Assembly: GCA_018398805.1 (NCBI GenBank)
Contig: JAGFBZ010002943.1
Location: 62,001-126,000 of the forward strand
DNA: 64,000 bases
Direction: 5' to 3'
Source of the DNA: Hirundichthys speculiger
Taxonomy: Eukaryota; Chordata; Actinopteri; Beloniformes; Exocoetidae
Part shown: positions 44,480 through 55,225 of the stretch, piece after piece
Numbering within the stretch: position 1 is the stretch's first letter
Layout: each line of letters begins with the position of its first letter
The notes under the pieces: model-generated
What the model was told of the DNA's origin: nothing
The model's database searches: none
Seen by the model: the letters and a program-made list of their open reading frames with translations, nothing else
Translations under genes and position numbers: made by a program

Positions 44480-46426
44480 GGGTTAGGGTTAGGGTTGGGG
44501 GGGTTAGGGGTTAGGGTTAGGGTTGGGGGGGTAGGTGTTAGGGTTGGGGGGGTTAGGGTTAGGGGGTTAGGGGTTAGGGTTAGAGTCTTGGGTTAGGGTT
44601 TTTAGGTTTAGGGTTGGGGTTTGGGGTTAGGGTTAGGGGTTAGGGTTTAGGTTTAGGGTTAGGTTTAGGGGTTAGGGTTAGGGGGTTGGGGTTAGGGGGT
44701 TGGGTTAGGGTTAGGATGGGGGTAGGGTTAGGGTTTAGGGTTAGGGGTTAGGGTTTAGGGTTAGGGGTTAGGATTAGGGGTTAGAGGGTTAGGGGTTAGG
44801 GTTTAGGTTTAGGGTCTTGGGTTAGGGTTTAGGTTTGGGGTTAGGGCTAGGGTTAGGGGTTAGGGTTTAGATTTGGGGTTAGGGGTTAGGGTTAGGGTTG
44901 GGGTTAGGGTTATGGGGTTAGGGTTAGGGGGGTCATGGTTAGGGGTTAGGGTTAGGGGGTTAGGGGTTAGGGTTGAGGTTAGGGTTGGGGTTGGGGTTAG
45001 GGTTAGGGTTTTTTTTGAATGAAATTGGGTTGCACTAGCCTACTGTACTGGAAGGGGACAATGGGGCAGTGGGAGCACAGTCATCTTTATGCAGAGAACC
45101 AGGACTCAATCCCAAAGCAAGACTCAGAGGATGGACAAGAAAAAAGAAAAAAAAAAAAGGGGGGGGGGAAGGAAGGATGGGTTGAAGGGGGTCCTTTCCC
45201 TGGGACGTGGGAGTTTAGGGTTTAGGGTTAGGGGTTAGGGTTTAGGGTTAGTGGTTAGGATTAGGGGTTAGGGTTTAGGGGGTTTAGGGTTAGGGTTAGG
45301 GTTTTGGTTTAGGGTTTGGTTAGGGTTAGGGTTTGGGGTTAGGGTTAGGGTTTAGTTTGGGTTAGGGGGGTTAGGGGGTTAGGGGTTAGGGGTTAGGGTT
45401 AGGGGGGTAGGGTTTTAGGGTTAGGGTTAGGGGGTTAGGGGGTTAGGGGTTAGGGTTTTTAGGGGTTAGGGGTTAGGGTTTAGGGTTTAGGGTTAGGTCA
45501 AGGGACCCTAACCCTAACCCTAGGGTTAGTGGTTAGGGTTTAGATTGGGGTTAGGGTTAGGGTTAGGGGTTAGGGTTAGGGGTTCGGGGTTAGGGTTTAG
45601 GGTTAGGGGTTAGGGGTTAGGGGTTAGGGTTAGGGTTAGGGTTAGGGTTAGGTTGGGTTAGGGGTTAGGGTTTTAGGGGTTAGGGGTAGGGTTATAGGTT
45701 CGAGTTAGGGTTTGGGGTTAGGGCTAGGGTTAGGGTTAGGGTTAGGGTTTAGGGTTGGGTTAGGGTTTAGTTAGGGTTAGGGTTAGGGTTTAGGGGTTAG
45801 AGTTAGGGTTAGGGTTAGGGTTGTTTAGGGGTTAGGGGTTAGGGTTTTAGGGTTAGGGGTTAGGGTTAGAGGTTAGGGTTAGGGGTTAGGGTTAGGGTTT
45901 AGATTTGGGGTTAGGGTTAGAGGGTTAGGGTTAGGGGTTAGAGTTAGGGTTAGGGGGGGTTAGGGGTTAGGGTTGAGGTTAGGGTTAGCGTTAGGGTTTA
46001 GGGTTAGGTCAAGGGACCCTAACCCTAACCCTAGGGTTAGTGGTTAGGGTTTAGATTTGGGGTTAGGGTTAGGGGTTTAGGGTTAGGGTTCGGGGTTAGT
46101 TAGGGTTAGGGGTTAGGGTTAGGGGTTAGAGTTAGGGTTAGGGGTTAGATTTTAGGGTTAGGTTAGGGGGTTAGGGGTTAGGGTTAGGGGTTAGGGTTAT
46201 GGGTTCGAGTTAGGGTTTGGGGTTAGGGCTAGGGTAAGGGGTTAGGGTTTAGATTTGGGGTTAGGGTTAGAGGGTTAGGGTTAGGGGTTAGAGTTAGGGC
46301 TAGGGTAAGGGGTTAGGGTTTAGATTTGGGGTTAGGGTTGAGGTTAGGGTTAGGGGTTAGGGTTGGGGTTAGAATTAGGGTCAGGGTTAGGGGTTAGGGG
46401 TTAGGGTTAGGGGTTAGGGTTAGGGA
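44480..46426 (+). repeat. Degenerate TTAGGG (telomere-like) array in intron 1
   Basis: About 1.95 kb is composed of TTAGGG, TTTAGGG, TTAGGGG and TTGGGG units, G-rich on the plus strand. It is interrupted at 45018-45213 by a SINE-like insertion. Two short segments at 45503 and 46015 flip to CCCTAACCCTAACCCT. Internal segments of roughly 510 bp and 87 bp are tandemly duplicated. It ends about 107 bp before exon 2. Confidence 0.95.
45050..45160 (+). mobile_element. Probable tRNA-derived SINE within the telomere-like array
   Basis: An A-box-like TGGGGCAGTGGGAGC near 45062 and a B-box-like AGGACTCAATCCC near 45103 have tRNA-like spacing. They are followed by an A-rich tail (AGAAAAAAGAAAAAAAAAAA) and a G run. 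The array resumes at 45214. Confidence 0.45.
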
Positions 46427-46533
46427 ACCAGTGGAAATGTCTCTGTTCAGGAGACATAGCAGTGTCTGAGCACTGACAGCACTGTTCTGTCCACTCATCC
46501 TCGCTGAAAACGTGATCTCGTTCTGTCTTTCAG

Positions 46534-46606
46534 CTGTATGAACTGGATGATGACGAAAAGCGCAAAGAATTTCTTGATGACCTTTTCAGTTTCATGCAAA
46601 AACGGG
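46534..46606 (+). CDS. arid3c: ARID3-family transcription factor, exon 2 (start of ARID domain)
   Basis: This exon encodes LYELDDDEKRKEFLDDLFSF followed by MQKR and the first base of a Gly codon. The sequence is nearly invariant across ARID3 proteins and forms the first helices of the ARID domain. The acceptor TTCTGTCTTTCAG| is strong and the donor G|GTAAGT is consensus. It joins exon 1 in phase 0 (FKQ-LYE) and exon 3 in phase 1. It is isolated between introns of 44 kb and 14.5 kb, with the telomere-like array about 107 bp upstream. Confidence 0.95.
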
Positions 46607-46739
46607 GTAAGTGATTTTTCGTTCAGTACAACAATACCTGTCCTCATGTCTCTTGACAGACCTACCTGTTCTAAATGAAAGGATTGTTGGTGTCCCGTCA
46701 GAGCTGAGGGCACACACCTCCTCACAATATCGTTTTCTC

Positions 46740-47540
46740 CCTGCCATTCAATTCAGTTCAGTTCAATTCAATTCTTTATTAATCCCAGAGGATGATTTTT
46801 ATTTTGCAGTCACTGTCACTAGTTAGTCTGTTATCACTATGGGCAGGGAGGATCTCCTGACTTGAATGTTTGACTTATTCAAGGAAGATGCTGAGCTTGT
46901 TTCCAAACTGAACTGGAAGAATGTGTTCAGTTCATCGGCTCGGTCCAGATTTCCATTTATCTGATCGTCCTTCTGCTTGAAGCCTGTGATCTTCTTCATC
47001 CTTGACCACACATCTCGTATAATGTTCAGCTGGAGCTTGCTCTCCAGTTAGGGTTATATAACCCATATAAGCCAGGCAGTGGGGCATTGAGGTAAAAAAA
47101 AAAAAAAAAAAAAAAGCTCCTGCAGCCATGTCTCAGTGAAACACGTAATCCTACATTTCCAACTTTGGCTCGTCCTGTACTCCGCTCCAAGCAATAAGAT
47201 CGAGAGAAGAAATCGTTTTGATTTGCACTCAAGACTCACAACATTTTCCTTTTAAATCATCTGGGATTTAGGGTCTCAGGCTGGGTATCATTCAGGCTTT
47301 TTAAATCACGATCAGCTGCTCCTGCTTGTTAACAACTCTCTTGTTGCTATGGTTACTTATCATAGCAGAAATGTCAGATGTAAAAGAGATCATTTCTCAA
47401 GCAGCAAAGCATCTGAACTAAAATGAAAAATCATTCACAGAAATCAACATTTTTCTATGAAGAAATCCATTAAGAAGAAAAAATCTAAAAGATACATAAT
47501 GCCTCAGATATGACAGGAACTACTGTATCAAGCTGCTGGT
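46740..47540 (-). pseudogene. LINE fragment, copy 2 of the 5' endonuclease family, internally deleted
   Basis: On the minus strand, 47540-47270 matches the 5' leader of the LINE at 7371-7910. Then 47239-47110 contains ITCFTETWLQEL of the endonuclease, ending at an A/T homopolymer (47094-47115). The segment 47011-46823 encodes MWSRMKKITGFKQKDDQING and DRADELNTFF, the linker before the reverse transcriptase. Everything else is deleted. It is antisense to the host gene. Confidence 0.7.
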
Positions 47541-47924
47541 TTGTTTTGTGCTGTTCTAGTAAACTAACAAACAACGGTTTGTTTTCTCAAGATGACATCC
47601 CACAGGATGCCTACCAGCACACCTGATTTAACTGGCTATGAAGGTGTGAATTATCCCAGAAAATGGGGGTTCGTCTTAAATGAATGGACTGTATCACTGG
47701 CACCAGCAGTTTTCATGCTCTACTCACCAAAACACCAGCAGTGCTGTGCATCACTCCTGTTCACGTTCATCTGAGGACACTGGTTTTGACTGGTATCGCT
47801 TCTGCTGGCTTTATTTGTAGCTGTCGTGCATGTGTAATGTTGCTGTTGTGTGTATCAGGCACCATGTGGGGGTTTTAATACCCACACTTTTTCTGCAGTT
47901 TTGCATGACTACAGTCGTTTTGTT
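47541..47924. other. Intronic spacer, no feature seen
   Basis: Nothing is recognised between the LINE and the hAT MITE. Confidence 0.3.
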
Positions 47925-48147
47925 CAGGGGTGTCAAATTCCAGTCCTGGAGGGTTGCTGTCCTGCAGGTCTTAGATGTTTCCTTGCTTCAGTGCACCTGG
48001 TTCAAATGAATGGATCATTAACAGATCTGTACACTTGGATGACACGCTGATGGCCATCCATTCATTTGAATCAGGTGTGCTGAACCTGTAAAGATATCTA
48101 AGATGTGAAGGACAGCGATCCTGGAGGACTGGAGTTTGACACCCCTG
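47925..48147. mobile_element. hAT-type MITE
   Basis: The left end is CAGGGGTGTCAAATTCCAGT and the right end is its near reverse complement, ACTGGAGTTTGACACCCCTG. The flanking 8-mers GTTTTGTT and GTTTAGTT differ at one position. It is 223 bp long and non-coding. Confidence 0.88.
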
Positions 48148-48197
48148 GTTTAGTTTCTCTGGCTTCACTGGGTCCCTGCTCATCGCTCTGCAGCGAC

Positions 48198-48611
48198 TGT
48201 CATGGCTCAGAAGAGAAAGACTCCACTCAAAGGGTTTATTAGAACAAGGGGTCCAGGAACAGTTGTGATTGGATCTGGTGCTGGTTCTCCAAGATCGGTT
48301 CTGGGATGCAGGGGCATGGAACGCAGGCAGGATGCAGGACTGGCAGACGGGAGAAGGCAGAAATGGAGAAGAGAGCAAAGTTAGTATCAAGGTGGATAAG
48401 TTGGTACAGTATGACGAGACGTGGGCTTGATACCACTGAAGGAGCTTAGTCGGACTGGCGCCGAGTGGCTGAAGGAATCCAGGTTATGTAGAGTGAGGGT
48501 TGATTGGTGATGAGTCCCAGCTGTGCAGGAGAGGACGGGTCGAGCAAGCCCAGGCTGAAGGTCGGGAATGGAGACAGTGGAGGGCGCCAGAGGACAGGAG
48601 GCCGCATGACA
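48198..48611 (-). repeat. 3' LTR of the chromovirus
   Basis: This 414-bp repeat begins TGTCATGCGGCC and ends GAGCCATGACA on the minus strand. A polypurine AGGGGGGGGG-type tract lies just before it (about 48612-48625 on the plus strand). An AATAAA-like ATAAACC lies near its end. Confidence 0.8.
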
Positions 48612-48624
48612 GTACCCCCCCCCC

Positions 48625-49533
48625 TCAACGGGCGCCACCCGGTGGCCCACCAGGCTTCCCCGGGAAACGGCGGTAAAACACCCGCAGCAAATCAGGGTCA
48701 ACGATGGCAGAACGAGGCACCCAGGAGCGCTCCTCAGGACCGTACCCCGCCCAGTCAACGAGGTACTGCACACCCCGACCCCGGCGACGGGCGTCAAGGA
48801 GGCGACGGACGGTGTACACCGGGTGGTCATCAACGAGCCAGGGGGGCGGAGGGGGAACGGCCGGAGGGCTCAGAGGACAGGTGGACACCGGCTTCAGCAG
48901 AGACACGTGGAACACCGGGTGGATCTTCATGGAGGCAGGTAGGGAGAGCCGCACCGCCGCCGGATTGATGATCTCAGAGATGGGAAACGGCCCGATGTAT
49001 CTAGGGGAGAGTTTGCGAGATTCAGTGCGAAGGGGAACATGACGGGTAGACAACCAAACCTGCTGGCCCACGGAGTAGGTCGGAGCCTGGACCCGGTGGC
49101 GATCGGCGGTGCGCTGGTTCCGTTCCCGTGTGCGGAGGAGAGCCGCCCTGGTCTCTTTCCACACCTTCCGACACCTCCTTATGTGCAGGTGCACAGACGG
49201 TACCGCCAGACCCTCTTCGTCCACCGGGAAGAGAGGGGGCTGATACCCCAGAGACACCTCAAACGGCGTCTTCCCATGCGCCGTGGATACCTGGGAGTTG
49301 TAGGCGTGTTCGATCCACGGAAGTTCTGGTTCTGGGCTGCCACGAACCTCAGGGCCGATTCCAGTTCTTGGTTCAGCCGCTCTGTCTGGCCGTTGGTCTG
49401 AGGGTGGAAACCTGAGGAGAGACTGGAGGTAGCACCAAGAGCACGACAGAATGTCCGCCATACCAGAGACGTAAATTGCGGGCCACGGTCGGACAGGATG
49501 TCTGTGGGGATACCGTGAAGGCATCATATCCAC
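48625..49533 (-). pseudogene. Chromovirus integrase C-terminus and chromodomain
   Basis: The 302-codon frame begins out of phase; the integrase stretch with a [17 protein letters not shown] motif reads in a neighbouring frame near 49360-49440. From residue 70 onward it is in frame: [65 protein letters not shown] and [11 protein letters not shown] (the GPY/F module). A chromodomain follows with [17 protein letters not shown]. Chromodomains guide integration to particular chromatin. The copy lacks protease, reverse transcriptase and RNase H. Confidence 0.85.
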
Positions 49534-49935
49534 TCAAAAGTAGCTTATTTGAAGTCTAAATGCTGTTTTTTGTGGACATGTCACAGTCTTGTGAGAGCCA
49601 TGTCAACATCAGGTTTACCGCCACGTTTTTGTCACGCAGCATTATTAAGATGCAGAACAGAAAAATCCAAGAGAAATCCTGTAGGTGAAGTTGAAAGCTG
49701 AACGTTGAAAAATGTTGTCACTTAAATGTTGTTTGCATCTGTTTCAGGCTTTTCCTGATCAGTATTTACGATGGCAGCTGTAACATTACTTTATGTTCTG
49801 TAGGTGGCCGTTCATTGAAGGAGCTTCAATTTGAGTCTTTTTTTGTTCAGGATGAACAGTTGGAGGCATCAGTTTCAGAGAGAGATCAGGGAGGTTCACA
49901 GGCCAGCAGAGAAATAAGTTCAGGATGAAAATAAC

Positions 49936-50770
49936 TCAGTTCCAGTTAGCAGTTAAAGCTCCAGTTAGCAATTAAAGTTCCAGTTAGCAGTTAAACTTCC
50001 AAATAGCAGTTAAAGTTCCAGTTAGCAGTTAAAGCTCCAGTTAGCAGTTAAAGTTCCAGTTAGCAGTTAAAGTTCCAGTTAGCAGTTAAAGTTCCAGTTA
50101 GCAGTTAAACTTCCAGTTAGCAGTTAAAGTTCCAGTTAGCAGTTAAAGCCAGTTAGCAGTTAAAGTTCCAGTTAGCAGTTAAAGTTCCAGTAGCAGTTCC
50201 AGTTAAGTTCCCAGTTAGCAGTTAAAGTTCCAGTTAGCAGTTAAAGTTCCAGTTAGCAGTTAAACTTCCAGTTAGCAGTTAAAGTTCCAGTTAGCAGTTA
50301 AAGTTCCAGTTAGCAGTTAAAGTTCCAGTTAGCAGTTAAAGTTCCAGTTAGCAGTTAAAGTTCAGTTAAAGTTCAGTTTTCCAGTTAGCAGTTAAAGTTC
50401 CAGTTAGCAGTTAAAGTTCCAGTTAGCAGTTAAACTCCAGCAGTTAGCAGTTATTCCAGTTAAAGTTCAGCAGTTAAACTTCCAGTTAGCAGTTAAAGTT
50501 AAGCAGTTAAGCCAGTTAGCAGTTAAAGTTCCAGTTAGCAGTGAAAGTTAGCAGTTAAAGCCAGTTTAGCAGTTAAAGCTCCAGTTAGCAGTTAAAGCCA
50601 GTTCAGTTAAAGTTAGCAAGCCAGTTAAAGTTTTAGCAGTTAAAGTTCCAGTTAGCAGTTAAAGTTCCAGTTAGCAGTTAAAGCTCCAGTTAGCAGTTAA
50701 AGCTCCAGTTAGCAGTTAAAGCTCCAGTTAGCAGTTAAAGTTCCAGTTAGCAGTTAAAGTTCCAGTTAGC
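49936..50770. repeat. 19-bp tandem array, about 44 units
   Basis: The unit is TTAGCAGTTAAAGTTCCAG. The edges (49936-50190 and 50650-50770) are regular. The middle (50190-50640) contains truncated and fused units such as AGTAGCAGTTCCAGTTAAG and AGTTCAGTTAAAGTTCAG. There is no reading frame. Confidence 0.93.
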
Positions 50771-51178
50771 CACAGAGGTCCATCGGTGATGAGCGCCGTG
50801 TGTTTGTGTCAGCTGGTGCTTGTTTCCATCTCAGGTGCACGTGTGGATATAAAATACCCAGTTTAATTTGAAATACTTCAGGATCAGGTGCGTTAGGGTG
50901 TAGCTTGGTCTGTTTCAAGTCAAATGATCAACCCTTGTGTGGATTTGTAACCATCTGGAACCAAACCCTTCAAGTATTGTCAGACGGCAAAGCTGACGAG
51001 TTTATGAGGATGATTTCAAATTATTTGATCTAGCAGGTGAAATAGTTGACATGCTTGTCATTTTTATTTAATGCTATATTTTCAAAGTGTCAGGTTTTAT
51101 TTTTCTGTTATTGTTCTACACTTTCATAGATTGATTTTTCTAATGTTGTCATTACATCCTTACAAGACTGAAAGTTAA

Positions 51179-51545
51179 AGGTATAGTGGGAGATGTTTGT
51201 AAAAACGGTTCCAACAATCCAACTCAAGTGAGATTTTGAAAATAAACACTCCCTCCCTCCTCCCAGAGGCTCCGCCTCCTCCTCTTCAGCCCACCCCTCT
51301 AAACCACGCCTTCACACGATTCACGACTACATGAACCGCAGGGAGGGAGGGAGGGGTGGGGGGGAGTGCATTGATATTTGATGGACGTATTAGGCAGTTA
51401 TTCTCTGATTACACCCTCTAGACTGGACCAAAATGTTTTGTTTTTTTTGCAAACATTTTATTTCAGTGGGTGAAATGTGAATGTGAAAAGGTTTTCAGGC
51501 AACATTGTAAAAAATGCTGCAAAAAAAAAATCTCCCACCATACTT
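51179..51545. mobile_element. TTAA-flanked MITE, copy A
   Basis: The left end is AGGTATAGTGGGAGAT. The right end is ATCTCCCACCATACTT, its reverse complement with one mismatch. TTAA lies directly outside both ends. It is 367 bp and non-coding. A TTAA target fits Kolobok or piggyBac-like transposition. Copy B is at 54074-54468. Confidence 0.85.
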
Positions 51546-53339
51546 TTAATACAAAGTTGCCTATGTGCTAATAAAATACCAATAATTTAAGTTGATGCAT
51601 GAACTCATTTTATCATAAGACGTAGGGCGAGCCTGTTTATTCCATCTAATACTGCCTATTAGAACCGAGTGATAAAATTCCTTGATTAAATTGCAATTGC
51701 AGTTTTTTTATTTTTTTATTTGTTTATTTTTCAAATTGCACTTTATTGAATTTCCCTAATTGTCCAGCCCAAGTAATAACAGATAACAGACCGCCATTAA
51801 GGGTCTCAGTTTGCAGAAGGTTTTGAAGCCAAATAATGGCAATAAAGCTGAAAATGCTGCAGCTAAAAATGGAACAAAACCAGGAAGGAGGAAAGTTGCT
51901 TTTATCGACAAATTTAAAAATACAGTTGGTCAGATTTCAGTCTGATTATTATAGTCAGTTTTAGTCAGTGCTGTGTGTGTGTAAATGTGACTGCAGCATG
52001 TCACATGAAAGTAATTGTAAAAATTATTTCGTTCAACATAATTCACGTCCTGCCAAAAAAAATATAACTTCAAGCTTGAAGATCCTCAGTCAGACAGCAG
52101 CGTGTCTCCGGACGGGAACGGACGTGTACAGTTCAGTCATGGACATGTCTTTTTCTTTTTCTTCTGCTTCGCAGCTTCATCTCCACATCCTTCCACTAAT
52201 CCAACTCACTTTATACACAAAAAAATATATACCATTTAAATACATTTAAAACGCTTTGACAGATTACTGTATTGATGAAATTGGTGGTATCGGTTATTTT
52301 ATGACTATACCACATTTCATTGTGTTTAATGTAAAAATAAAAAATGTGTGGGAACAACCCAGAACACAGAAATACAGGAAAGCACCAGCGTATCCACTGA
52401 CAGCTGCAGAAAAACACAGGTTGATGGAATAATGAAGCTGTCCGCTGGTCACTTGGGTTTGGAGAGACGATGGATTGATGTCGGAGCGTTCAATTAGACA
52501 TTGATTTTAGACTTAGTGTTGGGAGACATTGTCGCTGCAGAGCGGATCAGCAGAAGCCGTTCTCCACTTCCTACCTCTGACCACTCCGATCTGAGTGGAC
52601 TGTTCCAGCTATCAATCAATGTTTCCTGAGAGCATCACTGTCATTCTGCACTGACATGGACTCGTCAGGATGATCCCTGACCTGGAGGTCCTGGTAAAGG
52701 ACTTCCTCCTTTAATTCTGATGCTTTCATGTCAGGCTCCATTTAGTTCAGAAAAGCCCAGGCCTCCTCCAGGGCTCCTCACAGTCACAGTCTGAGCTACG
52801 AACGTAACAGCAGCATGATCCCACCGGGACAGGAAACTGTCCACGCACACGTTACATGTGGTACAGTCTTCTTTTATCATCTTCTTAACAGCTTTTCTTA
52901 AAGACCTAAAGTTGTTTTTGTGATGATGTGATCGTGCCTAAACTGTTAAGTTGTTGACTGTTGAGTCAAAGATGTTCCACGAGTTAGAGGTCCGACCAGG
53001 TCTCCTCCAGAAGCTGTGTCATGGAGCAGGAACCCAGTAGTGGTACCACCGTTATTCAGTATAGATCTAGAGCAGCATTTATGTGCAAATGTAAATGTAA
53101 AATGACATTTACTAATTAAGCGGCCTTTTAATGAAATGTCCTGAGTAGATTGGAGACCCGAGTTCATTCCTGGATCTTCTCAGTTCTTGTGCTCTGCTCA
53201 TGTTTATGGACCGGCCTGCTGGAGGACCTAAGAATGTTAATATTTTAAAAGTCCTTTTTATCCTGTTTCACTTTTTGCTATTTAAATTTGCTGTTTAGCT
53301 CCAGTCTTTAGCACATTTTTACTTATTTACTGTCTATGC
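51546..53339. other. Intron 2 sequence, no feature seen
   Basis: About 1.8 kb without a recognised gene or repeat border. Confidence 0.35.
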
Positions 53340-54605
53340 CAGTGGTTCTCAACTGGTCCGGCTTCAGGACCCACCATCACCCTTAATGACAAGCCGCGAC
53401 CCAAATCAAGGAAAATTTCCAACTTCTCAAATTTATTGAATGAAAAGATCGTGCAGTTTGAATCTGAGATAGAAGAATAGAATATCACAGAAAGCCAACA
53501 CAAAATGACCAAAATAGCAAACAACCAAAATGACTTCAAGTGGGAAATTAGTTGCTTTTGAATTAAATCCAAAACACTTCACTTCAGTAACTTCAGCCTT
53601 TTTTAACAGACACATGCACAAACATGAAATAAAACAGTGCAACCACTGAGCAGTAGTTTCAAAAAGAACTCAAATATGTAGCATTTGCTGAGTATCCACT
53701 TCCTGAATATATAACAATTTCCTATTAAAATTATCTAGTCACTTAGTCATGAATCAAATGCTGACATAACAATCAGAACATTTCAGTAACAGCCATTTTT
53801 AAGACTCAACAGTGCTTTTATGCACAAATATGAAATAAAAAAGTGCAACGACTGAGCAGTAGTTTCAAAAGAACTCAAAATATATAGTTTTATCTGAATA
53901 ACCATCACTGACCTTTGTCTTCAAGATAATTAAATCCATATCTCATATATTCTTGGTTGTATCTGTGTTTCACCTGCTCAACATATGGAAACAAACTCTG
54001 CAGGTCTTCTTCTATGGTGTGAACTGGCAGGTGTCAACTTGCATTACAGGGCATTATCGCCATCTACTGTTAAAGGTGGAGTAGGTGTTGTTTGAAAAAC
54101 GGTTCCAACAATCCAACTCAAGTGAGATTTTGAAAATATACACTCCCTCCCTCCCCCCAAAGGCTCCGCCTCCTCCTCTTCAGCTCACCCCTCGAAACCA
54201 CGCCTTCACATGATTCACGACTGCATGAACCATAGGGAGGGAGGGAGGGAGGGGTGATATTTGATGGACGTATTAGGCAGCCAATCAAAATAGTGATGAT
54301 CACTTTTTTGATTGGTCAGAGTTTTTCTCTGATTATACCCTCTAGACTGGACCAAAATGTTTAGTTTTTTTTGCAAACATTTTATTTCAGTGGGTGCAAT
54401 GGAAATGTGAAAAGGTTTTCAGGCAATATTGTAAAAAGTGTTGCAAAAAAACAACACCCACCCCACCTTTAAGGAGTATGAATGACACGCATTTGTTTTT
54501 TTTTTTTTGTTTTAGCATTTCCTTCCCCAGGCAAAGGCCCACGACCCACTGAAAACGGGTCTGCGACCCACTTTTGGGTCGCGACCCACCATTTGAGAAC
54601 CACTG
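53340..54605. mobile_element. hAT element
   Basis: The left end is CAGTGGTTCTCAACTGGTCC and the right end finishes TTTGAGAACCACTG. The exact 8-bp duplication GTCTATGC lies at 53332-53339 and 54606-54613. GGGTCGCGACCCAC-type palindromes lie at the right end. No transposase remains. It carries the TTAA MITE at 54074-54468. Confidence 0.93.
54074..54468. mobile_element. TTAA-flanked MITE, copy B, nested in the hAT
   Basis: The left end is AGGTGGAGTAGGTGTTG and the right end is CAACACCCACCCCACCT, with TTAA on both sides. The interior matches copy A closely (CGGTTCCAACAATCCAACTC, GGCTCCGCCTCCTCCTCTTC). It also has an extra ATTGGTCAGAG-containing segment missing from copy A. Confidence 0.88.
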
Positions 54606-54639
54606 GTCTATGCCTCATTTATTTATTTATTTACCTATC

Positions 54640-55090
54640 CATTTTGATTTCTATGTAATTATTCATTTTTTTTTTATTTATCTCATATATTAACATGTAA
54701 TATTTTATTTTCCTTTCATTTGTCTATTGGACTCATCTCTAGTCGTGTTTTAGTGTTTTCTCTGGTTCTGCTGGGGTCCGTTCTGCTGGGGGTTCTGCTG
54801 GGTCGGTGCATCCACCCTACAGTGGTGGTGTCGCTGCCCTGCCCGGGGGTGGGTCCCCCCCCCTCCTGTGGGTTGTGGCCCCCCCACCACGCAGCTCCTG
54901 GGTGTGATGCAGACGGATCCCTGGTATACTGTGATAATATTCTGTCTCTGGTTCTTCTCTCACCCCTATTATCCTTGTTTTTATTAGATTACAGATGTTT
55001 TTTATCATCGATGGGGTTTGGGGGTGGATGGCTGTTTTTTCCTTTGTGCTGCCTTTTATTGTAGGAAAAGTTCCTTGTAAATAAAGTTTG
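54640..55090 (+). repeat. Possible retroelement 3' end
   Basis: A T-rich, then C/G-rich stretch ends AAGTTCCTTGTAAATAAAG followed by TTTGG, a polyadenylation-signal-like end seen in some fish LINEs. A GTTCTGCTGGGG short repeat lies at 54765-54805. No coding motif is visible, so this is a weak call. Confidence 0.25.
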
Positions 55091-55225
55091 GTTTGATTTT
55101 ATGTCAAAGCAAGTGGAGACCTGCACATATTCTCACACTAAACTAAAACTATAACTATAACTGTTTTCTCAGAGATTTCTTTTTCATTTACCAAAAACTG
55201 ATGCATGTAGAAAATAGGCCTAGTC

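Larger units (their letters stand above)
48198..49533 (-). mobile_element. Chromovirus-type Gypsy, 3' fragment with LTR
   Basis: The minus strand carries the end of integrase, a chromodomain, a purine tract and a complete LTR. Everything upstream of the integrase core is missing; the fragment stops near 49533. The region is distinctly GC-rich compared with its surroundings, which fits a relatively recent element. Confidence 0.85.

Noticed and set aside
48504..49415. Several plus-strand open frames of 95-154 codons
   Set aside because: They are antisense shadows of the GC-rich chromovirus integrase and LTR.
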